A stretch of DNA of 64,000 nt, taken from positions 1,426,001 through 1,490,000 of the forward strand of contig CAJVGD010000002.1 in assembly GCA_910890315.1 (NCBI GenBank), given 5' to 3'. Source of the stretch: Serendipita indica DSM 11827. Its lineage: Eukaryota > Basidiomycota > Agaricomycetes > Sebacinales > Serendipitaceae. The notes under the pieces are model-generated. The model did not search any database. It had not been told where the DNA came from and was given only the letters and a program-made list of their open reading frames with translations. A program made the position numbers and the translations under genes. Shown here one piece after another: positions 34,024 through 45,322 of this stretch. Every line of letters starts with the position of its first letter. Within the stretch, counting starts at the first letter, position 1.

Positions 34024-34684
34024 ATGTCTTTGCAAACAGACTCGAGCATTCAGTTGTCCACGCCCATACTGAACATGCTTAGATGGGCGTCTGGAGCATT
34101 CCAGCTCTCCGCAGGCTGCGTTATGATTCAGCCATCCACCGGCAAACTTGTCGTCGTCCAGGACGCAAAGACAAAGCAGTGGTTTCTCCCAAGAGGTCGC
34201 AAGGATGTAGGCGAGACACTAGAACAAGCCGCATTTCGAGAAGGATACGAGGTGCGTTCTCTTGGATACGTTCGACAAATATCTCATCAATAAACGCGTA
34301 TAGGAGAGTGGATACAAACCAGAACCGCTTCCATTGTTACTCCCCCACCGTCAGCCACCATCTCCGGAGCAAGTCAAGCGTCGGAAGGAGAATCCCAACG
34401 ACCTGACGCAGTGGCTCACCACCACAGAGCCAGTCTATATCACCACGATGCCTGTACGTACACCACGGAGAAGCTACGAGTATCATACCTTTTGGTATGC
34501 AGCCAGCATCCCAGCAGATGCAGTGCGCGAGGAGAATACAGGCATGGAAGACGAAAAGGACTATATCGGCAAACTCTTATCGTTAGAAGAAGCCGTAAAT
34601 GTCCTAGGAGAACCAGAAAACTACGTCGTGTGGTTCACTCACGAGACGTGGAAGAAGACAGAAGAACAGCTGAAAGAGAACTAG
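34024..34684 (+). CDS. Nudix hydrolase
   Basis: Exons 34024..34251 and 34304..34684 give 202 aa. The Nudix box is complete only after splicing: GRKDVGETLEQAAF-REGYEESG, fitting GX5EX7REUXEEXG. An SAGCVMIQPSTGKLVVVQ beta strand precedes it. The second half has the YEYHTFWYAASIP strand and a helix LLSLEEAVNVLGEPEN. It hydrolyses a nucleoside diphosphate linked to some moiety; the substrate cannot be told from sequence. Diadenosine or diphosphoinositol polyphosphates are common for small fungal members with the WFLPRGR preface. No targeting signal. Confidence 0.88.
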
Positions 34685-34718
34685 ACTTAGTTCACGACAT
34701 ATAGTTGTGTATCGAACT

Positions 34719-35639
34719 TTATTCATCCATTTGCTCATTATTTTGTTCATCGGCTTGCCCTACGCCCGCCCACCATTCGAGTGGACCCATACCCTGACCA
34801 GCGATCGATGCCTGTAACATAATCAGTAGAATCTCGCACCCACGGATTAGACTCACAAAGATGCGGTATGGAGGTCGCTTTGAGACGGTCAAGTCATATT
34901 TGGCACCTTGCGCTGCTTTGGGAGGACCAGGCTCATCATCGTAAAACTCGTCTCCTTCAACTCGGAATCGTATTGGTGCATCGAGTTCGATGTAAAGCCG
35001 CTCTTGAAAGGGCGAGTCCATGAGTTCTGTCCGTTTCGTATCTGGTTCCATTTGTGCAGCCCAAAAGAACTTTTGACGACTAGAGTCGCTGGAGCAATCA
35101 TTTAGCATGCTGAGGTGATTAAAAAGCACGTACGTACAATGCACAAGGGGCTGGAAGTTGCGATTTGTCGATATGGACTTCGTCAAAGAATGTGAGGGTC
35201 ACTGTAACAGTTTAGAGTGAAGTAGATTATATAATTTGCCGCACCTCGGATCCCATCTTCGTCCTGAGACTTTACTTTGCCAATCAAGACCTCAGAGATG
35301 AACGGCCTGAAAACCGCCAAGCGAAATTCAACTATGTGCAAAATGAATTCTGAGAACTGTTGTGACAACCTGTCTCTGCTCACCTTTGTACCAGAGGCAG
35401 CCATCGCCATATCGAACTTTTCCTTCGCCGCATTTCGTAAGGTCAAACACGGAGATAACAAGTCCTATGTCTTGAAGAATGCGATTTGCGTATTTTTTGT
35501 TAAGCTCTCTTGCAATCACCTCGGTCGGTTCGAAGCCAAACGTATGCGGCTGCAATGCTACCGTGTCCTACTTATCAATTCCGAGAGTTTATTATCATTT
35601 ATTCGGGTGTCTCACTCGAATCTCCGTGAGGATGAACAT
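34719..35639 (-). CDS. RPC25: RNA polymerase III subunit Rpc25 (Rpb7-like)
   Basis: Exon 1 is short (MFILTEIR, start at 35639), then DTVALQPHTFGFEPTEVIAR completes the Rpb7/Rpc25 N-terminal opening. LNKKYANRILQDIGLVISVF, VEFRLAVFRPFISEVLIGKV and VTLTFFDEVHID follow, and FWAAQMEPDTKR begins the Rpc25 C-terminal OB domain, ending EWWAGVGQADEQNNEQMDE. Together with Rpc17 it forms the stalk of Pol III that is needed for initiation on tRNA and 5S genes. At least five exons with 45-60-nt introns. The acidic C-terminus is usual for the family. Length about 210 aa as expected. Confidence 0.92.
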
Positions 35640-35779
35640 GGCATTATTGTGGTTGGATACAAAGTGTGAACGAACGACTAATATATAATGCATGCTTCAT
35701 GAAAGTACATCCAAGGGTGCTAACTAGATACCTGTGGGTTAGAGAAATAGCGCATCTTGATAAAGTACGTGACCTGGTA

Positions 35780-36725
35780 CTATGGGCGCGACTGGCAAGT
35801 CCGGAGATGCCTTGTCATATTCTGCTGGTAGATCTCAATATGACTGTGAACAGCGTCAGCCACTTGAGAGATTCAGCGACAAAGCCCTTACCAATGCTCG
35901 CAAGACGCCATCTTACGCTTGATGTGAGAACGCAAGTTGGCAGCTGATGCAAAGCTTTCACGGCTGGAGAGACGCTCATTCGTAAAGATGTTCGTCCCAT
36001 CGCACCGTGGCAGTCTCTTACCAATAGGGTTTGCCGCACTGTCCGTTGCAGGGGACAGGCTTGTGGCCAAGGTGGACGCGAATGTGCGGTATGGCGCGGT
36101 CGAGTCGGTCAAATGTCTTGTTGCAATCGTCGAATAGGCAGATATAAAGTCCGGGCAAGGCTGGATCACGACCGAGGAACCTGCATAAGATTGATTGGCC
36201 ACCAACGATGGGTTCTGGTTCGTCATTCTGTAGCCACGTTGATGACGATATCTCGGCGAGGCTCGTTTGAAGAGAAGCCGGACGGGTTTGTACGGGAGGA
36301 ATAGGATCCGGTCGCATAGGTCGTGAATTGGATGGCTGAGGGATAGGTGGCTGAGGAAATACGGGCGTCGGATCAGCGCCGTAGAAACTATCTGGGTGCA
36401 CACCGTGTGCTCGTGGAAGATAAGTATAGGATGCTGAAACTGATAAATGATGCTTACAATAGGGCTGGGCCATAGGGGCCACGACGGGGACCTGGGCTCC
36501 ATAGGGCAGCGAGTACGGCGAATGAACAGTCCTATTTACAGGTCAATGAGAAATTCGTAGCGAGAGTTTTCCTTCATACCAGGTAGGCACGATACTGGAC
36601 GAGTTGATGGCTAGAGCGTTGGGATCAACGGACCGACTTCCAGACGTTTGATTGAGAGCGTAGAGATGATTAGTTGGCGTGTACATGTTGTGGGTGGGAT
36701 CGTTTCGGTACTCGCCTGGGTCCAT
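35780..36725 (-). CDS. C2H2-type zinc-finger protein
   Basis: Starts MDPGEYRNDPTHNMYTPTNH at 36725, then a Pro-rich segment (PQPPIPQPSNSRPMRPDPIP). The ordered C-terminus has a finger YICLFDDCNKTFDRLDRAIP plus HIRVHLGH, then CNGQCGKPYW, and, after a splice, FASAANLRSHIKRK. A further splice across 35887 gives CEHCHIEIYQQNMTRHLRTC, a third CxxC...HxxxC finger; the protein then ends QSRP at 35780. This is a probable DNA-binding transcription regulator of nuclear location. Target and pathway are unknown. Splicing between fingers is modelled by hand and the second finger's Cys pair may be completed differently. Confidence 0.7.
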
Positions 36726-37212
36726 GAGGGCTTAGGGTGGAGAAAGACCAGGTCACAGCTGCAAATTATATACAACTGGAAAACCCCAAGGCTGGTGCTG
36801 TTTGGCATGCCTGGACTGAGATATCAGGGATTGTCCGCCTCTTCTGGGCTGGGGAGATGAATAAAACCTGCGGGTTGACTTTGAATAACCATCCTCGGCT
36901 GGGTTGGAACCTGCTAGGACAGTCTCCTCCAAAATCACCGCCTGGGGTGAGCTTGCTAATCAACGAATAAACATACCAGCATCATTGTTTGTTACACTCT
37001 CTAATGCTCACACGCGCTCGATGGGTAGTGCAAGGACGGCTGGATATCTGCTGCGTTCAAGAAGGTAGTGAAGGCTACACCATTTTTAATAACGACCAAT
37101 GCATATCAACACACCCAGTCATCAAACCTTTGTCGTCTATTCGCACCTCTCGGCGACAACACGTGGTGGAGTGGTAAGAGGCGGGAGAGAGCACGACATT
37201 GGCTAATCTGAA
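36726..37212. promoter_or_regulatory. Upstream region of the zinc-finger gene
   Basis: 487 bp; only chance short frames. It contains the zinc-finger gene promoter and the 3' flank of RPS26. Confidence 0.4.
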
Positions 37213-37763
37213 TCATGCGGCAGCAGCAGAGGGATTTGCTCGGGCAGCAGCTTGCTTCGCATCTTCCGCAGCGGCAACAACCGGGTTGAGTCTCTTGCCA
37301 TCCTTGTAGCGAGGACGTGGTGGTGGGGCACGGTTGCGACGACCTTCACGAGAGCGTACACGAACGACTGAATGGAATAGTTAGGATATATAGTTTTACT
37401 TGGGTATTCACTCACTGTGAGCGTGAATGGCACACGAGACGCAGTAGACGACCTTGATGTATAGCTTAGGCACCGTGTATTCTAGTTGCTGGTTAGTATT
37501 ATATACGCACAGTTGCGAGTGCGTACCAGGGAAGACGGATGCCTCTGAGATATCACGAACGGCTGCGCTCTCGACCATATTGCGAACCTGGAATCGCTTG
37601 ATAGCCTTGTCCTTTGGCACGCATCGATAGCAGTTTGAGCAGCGGAGAAAGTTTACATGGCCACGGCCGTGCTTGTTGCGGCCGTTATTTCTTCTCTTCT
37701 TGGTCTATATTCGACATGTATCAGCTCTCTGTTTTCAGGATTACTGGTCGTGTTGCTTGCCAT
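37213..37763 (-). CDS. RPS26: 40S ribosomal protein eS26
   Basis: The protein reads [20 protein letters not shown], then [58 protein letters not shown] and a C-terminal Lys/Arg/Ala-rich tail. RCSNCYRC and YCVSC are the four-Cys zinc site; eS26 sits at the mRNA exit channel of the 40S subunit. The Thr-2 codon begins an exon directly after ATATAG. The only in-phase ATG upstream (37763) is followed at once by GCAAGC, so the start codon appears alone in its coding exon and the first intron is GC-AG of about 52 nt. Three further introns. A start exon of just ATG is common in ribosomal protein genes. Confidence 0.92.
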
Positions 37764-37996
37764 TTCCCGTTTATTTTTTGCAGTCAAAGTCGTCGACTCG
37801 CAGCTGGGTGTATAGTTTGTGCTTGTTTGGTCGGGCGGCTAGAAAGACCGGCATCTTCCGTGGCAACGTCGAGCAGGACTTGGACGCTCCCTCCATCGTC
37901 CTCAGCCATCTTTGCCATCTTTCATACTCAAGTCCAACTTTTCAACTCTCAAAGCTTTTCTCTGTGACTCTCTGAACTTCCAACCTCGTCTGCAAC

Positions 37997-39103
37997 ATGT
38001 CCGACGCCGAAGGTAGCTCCAGAAAGGGCCAGTACAAGATTGAGTACTCTCCCAATAACAGAGCCGCTTGTAAAGGTGTGTAGCTTGCTTTCCTCGTCTC
38101 TTCGACGTCCCGAGCGACCGCAATACGGCGCTCAACATGAACAGAGTCACACACTCGATGACGCATCTCCGGTCTGCGAATTATTGGGCATTTACCATGA
38201 ACATGTCTGATGATACATGTGAGACGCTTTAGGCGTCTTGAAATTCAGCATGCGAGTTTGTTCGAATGGGTCAATCTGACATCTATATTCTGCTTACAGG
38301 ACCCAAGCCATGCAAGGTACGAGGTTTAACACTGGTTCGATGCAATTTCCAACAATAACCTACAGGGAACCAAGCTTTCGACTGGGGAAATGCGCCTCGG
38401 AACCGTCAATGAGGTCAAGGGTCACATTAGTTGGGCATACAGACATTATGGCTGCACCACCTCGACGGTAATGTTCTCGCTTTTGCGTCTACTAAAAACT
38501 CATATTCCGCAGGTGTTCAATAACATGAAAAAGTTTGGGCTTTTTGACGTCGCATGCCGTGGCTAATCATCATCAGAGCTTACGGTGCCGCGAGTGAGGT
38601 CGAGGGATTTGATCAGCTCAAGCCAGAGGACCAGGAAAAGTTTACCAAGGCTTGGGACAAGGGCGAGGTCGAGCCAGAAGATGTTCCCGCTAGTGCCAAA
38701 GGTAGTGCGACCCTCTCCGATTGATCATCCTCTCACACTCAGTAGCCGCTGAAGGCGAAGAAGCTCCTAAGAAGAAGCCGTCTAGGCCCAGGAAGAAGCA
38801 AAAGGCAAGTACCTTTTCGACCAGAGCTTTCGTCATCTGATTACCAGCAGACCTCCGACTATGGCGACGATGATGATGATGAAGAGGACGAGCCTAAACC
38901 AAAGAAGAAGGCTGCTCCTCGTCGCAAGAAGAAGAAGGTGCATCCTATCACTCTCGGTCCCAACATTGCTAACGTTGACACAGGCCGATTCGGATGACGA
39001 CGAGGACGATGAAGACGACGAAGACTACAACGTTGGTCAAAAGCGCAAACGCGGAGGGAAGAAGGGCTCCAAGAAGAAGGGCGCTGACGACGATGACTAT
39101 TGA
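37997..39103 (+). CDS. PARP-type zinc-finger protein with acidic/basic tail
   Basis: Exon 1 gives MSDAEGSSRKGQYKIEYSPN then NRAACKG; tiny exons add PKPCKG, then TKLSTGEMRLGTVNEVKGHI and SWAYRHYGCTTSTVFNNMKK. Cys...Cys...WxxRHxxC matches the PARP-type finger that senses DNA breaks in PARP1 and ligase III. A short helical LKPEDQEKFTKAWDKGEV is the usual continuation. The tail alternates Lys runs (KKKPSRPRKKQK) with Asp/Glu runs and ends KKKGADDDDY. There is no catalytic PARP domain. The small exon between the finger and the EVEGFDQLKPED region needs a non-GT donor (GG|GCTTTT) or another solution, so that junction is unsure. Nuclear role in DNA-break recognition is inferred. Confidence 0.78.
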
Positions 39104-39248
39104 GCCTTCACGTCTTCGGTGTAACCGGCCTCAAGGAACATTACGCTGACCGCGGATTGATATGTCGGCTCTTGCTATCTCATCTCTGTGCTCTTTTCTC
39201 TTAGCCGTGCAAACGAGGCGTTGTCGTGCATTCTCAACAACTGGGTGG

Positions 39249-41277
39249 TTATTGTCTGAACCAAAATATGTCCATATACGTGCTCTCATCGCCATCCATC
39301 AACCTATTGCTAAAGCAACATGCGACCCCTGCACGCAAATCGACATGCCCGATCTCGCTGCCATGAGATGTGAGGGCCCGCCAACTTTTGATCCTCTTCT
39401 CCTCGTAGTCGCCGTCCTCGCTCTGCTGCGATGGGCCAGGTGGCTCTGTCTCCAGAAAGAGGAAGGAAGGGGAGCCCATCGTCGTAAACCAAGCGACCCC
39501 TCGCTCAAGACCAAAGGAGACGACGTATCGGTCGTAATGCGAGTCGCTTTTCGGAGGGGGAATGTATAATGATGTCTCTGTTCCGACGCTTCCGTTCTCT
39601 GCATCAAAGGATCTGGATACTAGAACGCGAAAGAAGAGGTCGTACCACCACACGTCTGCGATGTCTTTGGTGTACCGGGTCGATGTGACCACCAAGACGC
39701 GAAGATGATATGAATATGCCTCTGTTCCTTCCACCCGCCTTTCTGCCATGTAGCGGACACCAAAGTCCGGGGCAGCAGCGGGATTGATGCATTCGACGTG
39801 GCTGTCAAAAGTGATCCGAGCACCATACAGCATACGCTCGTTGCTATTGTCGGAAGACACCCAGAGGTTTCGCTCAGGTGAGACCTGCGATCTATATGTG
39901 TTACGAGGGCTCGGCCGCGGGAGCACAGTTTGGCCACCAATCGTAGTTGACGCGGTTCCGCTCCAGATGCCTTCTGGAGTCTTTTCTGAAGATAGGATAT
40001 CTGAGAGCTGAACTGCGTGTACTTCTGGCTTCATTTCGTTGGCTATGATGATAATCGTGTACGGAAGGTCGCATAGGGCGTCCAAGGACATGTGGCCAGC
40101 AAAGGTTGTGGTACAGAGCCTAGCGGATAGTAGAGCATTATCCACGTCTCTCTGAAGACTTCATCAGCAGCCGTCTATATATCCACCTGGCTCACCTTGC
40201 ACGTCCACTTCCCTATCTTGACTCGAGGCGAGTCGGTGCCGCTTCCTAGTTTGTAGGACACGACCGTTAACAGCGGAGCAATGACGGAATCTTCTTTCGT
40301 GATTTTAACGTCTTGAATCCAGCAAACCACGTCGGGCTCAGTGTGATACCAACGAGGGTAATATAGGTACGAATAGGTCAATTTCGGGAGCTGCAATGTA
40401 TTCTGAAGACGCGAAACCGGGGCATGAGTTCGACCAAGTTTCTTTCGGACAATACGTGACGATGTTTCGTCGCTTTCTTCCGCGGGCTCTGACCCAGCGT
40501 TGGTTTGCTTCTCCAATCGGAGCTCGAAAGTAGCCATCTTTCCGTCTGTAGTGTCTCTGAAAGAGACGTCCACGATTCTTAGAACTGGAGCAGACCTATG
40601 AAAGTTGGTATCCAGCATGAAACCAGAAGAAAGTACGTACCAAGCCTCTGAGGTCTTTGTAAGAATCGAAAGCCGTATTAGTGTGTGGCTGAGTGCTACT
40701 GCGGACAGACAACTCGTGTCCAGCAAGGTCAAGTTGTTTGAAGGACCAGACTTTTGAAGATTCAGTGGAGAGAGCTGCCAGCTCCCGCAGACATTTCCAG
40801 TGCTCAAATCATGACAGAAGATGATAGGCTGTGATGGTGCATGGGAGGGGCGAGAGAGATAAAAGAGATACGGGGACCCAGGTGCAACAGTCTCTGCATA
40901 GCTGTCTTCTGGCATTCGGACTCGAATGGGTTTGACTTTGCCGGTTTCGCGAGGCGTGATATTCGACAAGCGGACGTTGCCAAGATATGTAGTTGCACGT
41001 CGAGCATGCAATGCAGCAGAGTAGAGATCATGCGGAGTATAGTCTTCAATCGGCTTCGTCGACTTGAGATGTGCCAACGGGAGGTCGGATGTCGTCCACC
41101 AGAGGCTCGTGATACGCGACAAATTGCGAGCGGCGTGGAACGTCTATAGAGTCCTAAGTGCCCGTAGAAGGACTCTAGCTAGCTCTGACGCACTTGGGAA
41201 AGGCTTATCTTGGACAACATGTCCAAGTGAGACACAATTTCCAGCAGAATCTCATCTGGAACATTTGAAAGAGGCAT
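39249..41277 (-). CDS. F-box protein
   Basis: Starts MPLSNVPDEILLEIVSHLDM with LSKISLSQ, a textbook F-box for binding Skp1 in SCF ubiquitin ligases. A splice then gives TFHAARNLSRITSLWWTTSD. The remaining roughly 550 residues are beta-rich with periodic hydrophobics (CHDLSTGNVCGSWQLSPLNL, SCLSAVALSHTLIRLSIL), resembling a WD40- or propeller-like substrate platform, but I cannot count clear blades. It ends near STYMDIFWFRQ at 39249. At least four exons. Typical of the large, lineage-specific F-box sets of Agaricomycetes. The substrate is unknown. Confidence 0.78.
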
Positions 41278-41926
41278 GCCACGGAGTTGGAGTCTTGATA
41301 TGGGTCCTGTCGAAGTGAGAAGTTTGAAATCCCTCGACAAGGGAGAATCCAAGCTTGGTCGGTCAGTCATGGATCGTGGATGTCGGACCTCGGTCAATTC
41401 ATCATAGGTCCTCTCTTTATGTTCGAGGACATTCCTGGTCAATATGGTGTTTTGTGATGAGTGGCAGATTACTTGGTCCGCTCCTCGACACCTCCCCTGT
41501 ATATCTTACTTTTTTATGCTGCTCCAGCATCTCTCCCAGGCCTCTTCGCCTCATTCGTAGTAGTTTATGCGCCTACATCGGGCAGGAGGAAGGATGCAAC
41601 CCTCGCAACCGAATTGAAGTGCGGTCGGGACCTCTGGGATGGCGAAAGCGACTCGTCTTCGTTCGCAAGGAACTGTAAACCGAACTGTTGCACAGCTCCT
41701 CTAAGTTGGCAAAAGTTTGCATGCCCGACAAAGGGAGGAAACTCAGGACCGCTCTGGATCTGCTGATAGATAATGATATATACGGATATACTTTCATCTG
41801 GTACGTAAGACCTGCTGAGAAGAACTCTGCCCCCTGACGCTCCAATGCCAGGTTCTCGGCATTAACCCATAGTCTCAGCCCCGCTACAAATACCGCGAGC
41901 TGTCATACTTTGAGCGCTCACACCCC
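41278..41926. promoter_or_regulatory. Divergent intergenic region, F-box / Ser-Arg-rich gene
   Basis: 649 bp between divergent genes. The F-box frame is open upstream without a convincing ATG. No other gene supported. Confidence 0.4.
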
Positions 41927-43120
41927 ATGCTCAGCAATCTTCTTTCTCATCTCGCAAAACCGTCCAGTTACCAGGCAGGGCGGACGCACTCGCACCCAGA
42001 CCATACAAAGTCAAGACATCCTACTCAACCGGGACAATCCACATCTTCCGCATCGCTCACAGCACAGTCCTACTCCTCGTCACGACGTACAACAACGTCG
42101 ACGTCGAGAGCACCACCACTTGGCCAGCCTATTCAATGGTCGGCCCGCTACTCGTCACCGAGAAGAAGCCGTTCGCGGACTCATAGTCAGAGTTGTCACC
42201 CAGAATTGCAAAGGGTAGAAGAGCGCCCGTCGTCATATCATCGTCATCGTCATCGTCGACATTCGACATCTCTACCACCAACAACGCAGTCACACGCCTC
42301 GACATCGCACACATCTACGAGGAGTCTCCCAATTTCATCTTCGAGAAATGAGAAGGAAAGGTCGCAAATGAGACGCCAGGACCAGTTTTGGATCCATGGA
42401 CCACACGGGGAACGCAGAACGGAATCCACGTCAACATATTTGCGTGATGATGCACATCACGGAGGTCAAAGACGCGGTCGTCAGAGGAAGCGTACTTTCG
42501 CTCATACATTGAGGAGAGAAGGATCTCCCATGTCGAGTGGTCATGCAAGGAAGAGGAGCAATAGTACGATAACATCGCCCCAAACGATCTACTCGAATGG
42601 GAAACTATATCCCTATGCGACTTCGGATCGAGAACCGTTGCACCATTCATGCCGTTCCTCCTCTTCCTCATCGGCACACCGGGTAGCATTCAATCCATAC
42701 CGAGAGGTCATAAGGAGACATTCTCCACCTCCGAAACCTCCATACTTGACCAACCCAGTACGGGAGGTGAACCGGCCAGTGCTGGCAGAAAGACATGATC
42801 CCAGAACAGGGAAAGCATACTACCAATACATTGGCTCCTTGCCAACATACCTCCCTACTCAACATGCGGACCGTTCTTCATTTAATAGCAAAGCTAAACG
42901 AAACCGCCATGGCTCTCAAGACACGAGAAGGGGCACAAGGCCGCCAGGTTTCTACAATCGACGGGGAGACAAGTTTATTCGCCGAGGCGTCATAAGGAGG
43001 CAGTCGAATCCGGCCATGGAATGGCATCAAGTATTTGATGGGTACCCTGATCCTGGTCAAGGATGGATGGATGAGGACGGCAATTGGCTACCGGAGCAGG
43101 GCGGCATCCTCAAACATTAG
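41927..43120 (+). CDS. Ser/Arg-rich protein with conserved GWMDE...GGILKH C-terminus
   Basis: Single exon, 397 aa, not recognised. About 320 residues are low complexity (Ser, Arg, His, Thr), with RHRHRRHS and Ser runs. The last 70 are ordered: GFYNRRGDKFIRRGVIRR, then MEWHQVFDGYPDPGQGWMDE and GNWLPEQGGILKH at the very end. The same module ends the gene at 54227..55537 on the other strand, with 'NRRGD-FIR-GV' and 'YPDPGQGWMDE-GNW--E-GGILKH' identical in plan. The strong conservation of the last 60 residues against divergent N-termini marks it as a real domain. Very basic; no TM or signal peptide. A nuclear or RNA-related role is possible but unproved. Confidence 0.7.
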   Translation: MLSNLLSHLAKPSSYQAGRTHSHPDHTKSRHPTQPGQSTSSASLTAQSYSSSRRTTTSTSRAPPLGQPIQWSARYSSPRRSRSRTHSQSCHPELQRVEERPSSYHRHRHRRHSTSLPPTTQSHASTSHTSTRSLPISSSRNEKERSQMRRQDQFWIHGPHGERRTESTSTYLRDDAHHGGQRRGRQRKRTFAHTLRREGSPMSSGHARKRSNSTITSPQTIYSNGKLYPYATSDREPLHHSCRSSSSSSAHRVAFNPYREVIRRHSPPPKPPYLTNPVREVNRPVLAERHDPRTGKAYYQYIGSLPTYLPTQHADRSSFNSKAKRNRHGSQDTRRGTRPPGFYNRRGDKFIRRGVIRRQSNPAMEWHQVFDGYPDPGQGWMDEDGNWLPEQGGILKH

Positions 43121-43295
43121 TCCACTTTTGTGTCCCTATGATTTAATGAACACGCGACTTTATCGATTCCGACACGAGCGGAGATAGACATCATGGTTGG
43201 CAAGGTCATGCGTACACGTATCGTAAACGCGGTATTTGCGTCAGAACGCCGTTCTGGAGCTATGATACACGACGAACACATCATTCCCAAAAAGT

Positions 43296-44495
43296 TCAGA
43301 CCGTTTCCCTTTTCTCAGTGACCGCGTCGATGGGGCTGTCTGCTGGACGTCCGGACTCGGCGTGATCATGGTGCTCGACGGCCTTTTCATCAGCGGTGGT
43401 GGGAGAGTCTCCGGTGATGGGCGACTCTCCGGTGTTGTACCTGTCAGAGATCGTATGGGCCTTGCGGGCAGCAGTAAACGAGATGGCCGCAGCGATGACG
43501 CCAAAGAGGAGCGTGAACCAGGGTGGGATGACTTGGAGTTTGACTGTTAGGCGCGTGTCAGATTATGAGAAGCATGCAAACAAATGAATTGGACAATTGG
43601 CGCAGGGTCGGTCACGCGACAAAAGTCTCGGCCAGTCGGCGATCAAGCAAGCCAGTGCGATTGTAAAGAAAAGGGAACGATACGAACCAGAGTAATTATG
43701 CCAGTAATCTGATTTCACGCCTAGACGCGACTGGGTGGCCGCAACGACGGACGGTGCAAGCTCATTGTTGGCGAGGAACGCACGTACGTGTGCATTACCA
43801 GTGCGACCAATGTACGTGACTGGAATAGCGCACGCAAGGATCCAAATGTCCATAAAGGCGAGTGAGATCCACTCAAACTTGAGCAATCGCGTCGAGAGGG
43901 GTGCGCGACTGATATGGGTCCCCTCAGTCGTTCGCTTGCGTGAATCAAGGAGAATGAGACCAATCCAGATGCTGCACACGACGGATAGAACCCGCAGCCG
44001 ACCTGGAATTCACTCGGTTAGTGCAAAAGGACCGCGTGGGCAAAAGGAGACGCACGGCTAGCACGATCCCAGAGTTGATGAGGTCAAATGTATCGACCCA
44101 GAGACGGATAGGAGCCACCAGTCGCTTCAAATCTGCTACTTGCTGGTTTCGTCTGTGTGCTATTAATAAGGAAGCGGTGTCCAAGAGCAATTTGCGACGT
44201 ACTTTACAATCGAGTTGATGCCTACAGACCCGCCGATGACGCCAAAGCACCAAGCGAGGGCGAGCGAGACGAGTCGAGCATTCTTGAGCGGCAGCGTCGC
44301 AGACATTGAGGAGAGTGCGGGGAACGTGGAGGACGATGTGGAGATAGGTCTTGTCCTTTGGTCGGACGTGGAGAGATCCAAGAAGCCGTCTGAGTGGAGT
44401 CGTCCCTCAGAGAGGCCCTCGCCTTTAGTAATGTTTGGCCGGATGTCGGCACCCAAAGTGTAGCCGGTCATACGATTGCCTGAATCAAACTGCAT
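43296..44495 (-). CDS. Multi-pass membrane protein, hypothetical
   Basis: Not recognised. Starts MQFDSGNRMTGYTLGADIRP, has a Ser/Thr-rich leader, then hydrophobic helices: SLALAWCFGVIGGSVGINSI, TFDLINSGIVLAV, SVVCSIWIGLILLDSRK, WISLAFMDIWILACAIPVTY and, after a splice, IPPWFTLLFGVIAAAISFTA. So four or five TM spans. A loop of about 50 residues precedes the last helix and a hydrophilic C-terminus (GESPITGDSPTTADEKAVEH) ends at 43296. Four to five exons. The topology resembles fungal Pali/SUR7-like or tetraspan proteins but motifs of those families were not found. Confidence 0.65.
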
Positions 44496-45322
44496 TTCTG
44501 CACAATCTAGTCAAACTTTGCTATTCTATGTCTCGTCACCGCATGGTCCTCTGTCATTCGTTGACATCTCCGTTCAACCCCTCCCCTTGACATCTTTGCC
44601 GCCCAAACGTCGTCTGACACAGAACAGCTGGCGATCCAGGTCCCGAGCGGCCTTGTCGCCAGATCCAGCGACTAAAGCGGGCTGCATGCGATCCCCGCAC
44701 CCCGTTTCAGACCTGTGCATGTGCTCTTCTTCGGCGTTCATCTACGGCTAGAGATTAGTATCATTATTGCAACGACCTGTGCATAGTTAAGCGTACCGTC
44801 ACGTTGGTGATTACGCCTCGGCTACGGCATCCCTCAATAGCCAGAGTATCATCTCTCCACCGCAGGCATGCCAAGGTGAGGAACGGTTCATCTACGAGGA
44901 CCTTATTGGACCGAGCGTGATTGTCAGACGGTCGTTCCATCGGCGTCGGACACAGATCGCTATCCGTCCCGGCCGATACTTCTTGGTGAGAAAAAAGACG
45001 TCGCCTCAGCTGAGAAAGGCGATCGCTAGGGGCAACCAACATCCATCATTCCGAAGTTGACGGGCGCTGCTTGAATGTATCAACCCTGATGAAGGGTAGG
45101 CTCCCGCAACGGTCGTCGGAGAAGTAGCGAGGTTGAGATCGCCTGCAGTTGCAGGGTGGGACCATATGAACTATTCAAGGTTGAGCTAAGGAGCCCATAT
45201 AATAGCCGTATGATGTTGAGCGGCCAGCACGATATCTTTGGTATCCATTCAATCCCCTTTTCCAGAGTCTAATTCGTAATTGAGCTGAAACTTTGACGCC
45301 ATGAGTACAGGATAATGTGGTC
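44496..45322. other. Intergenic, no gene recognised
   Basis: 827 bp upstream of the membrane-protein gene. Only short unrelated frames. It marks the start of the gene-poor accessory stretch. Confidence 0.4.

Noticed and set aside
43241-43504. 87-codon minus-strand frame
   Set aside because: Shadow of the C-terminal exon of the multi-pass membrane protein, which reads in another frame with a TM helix.
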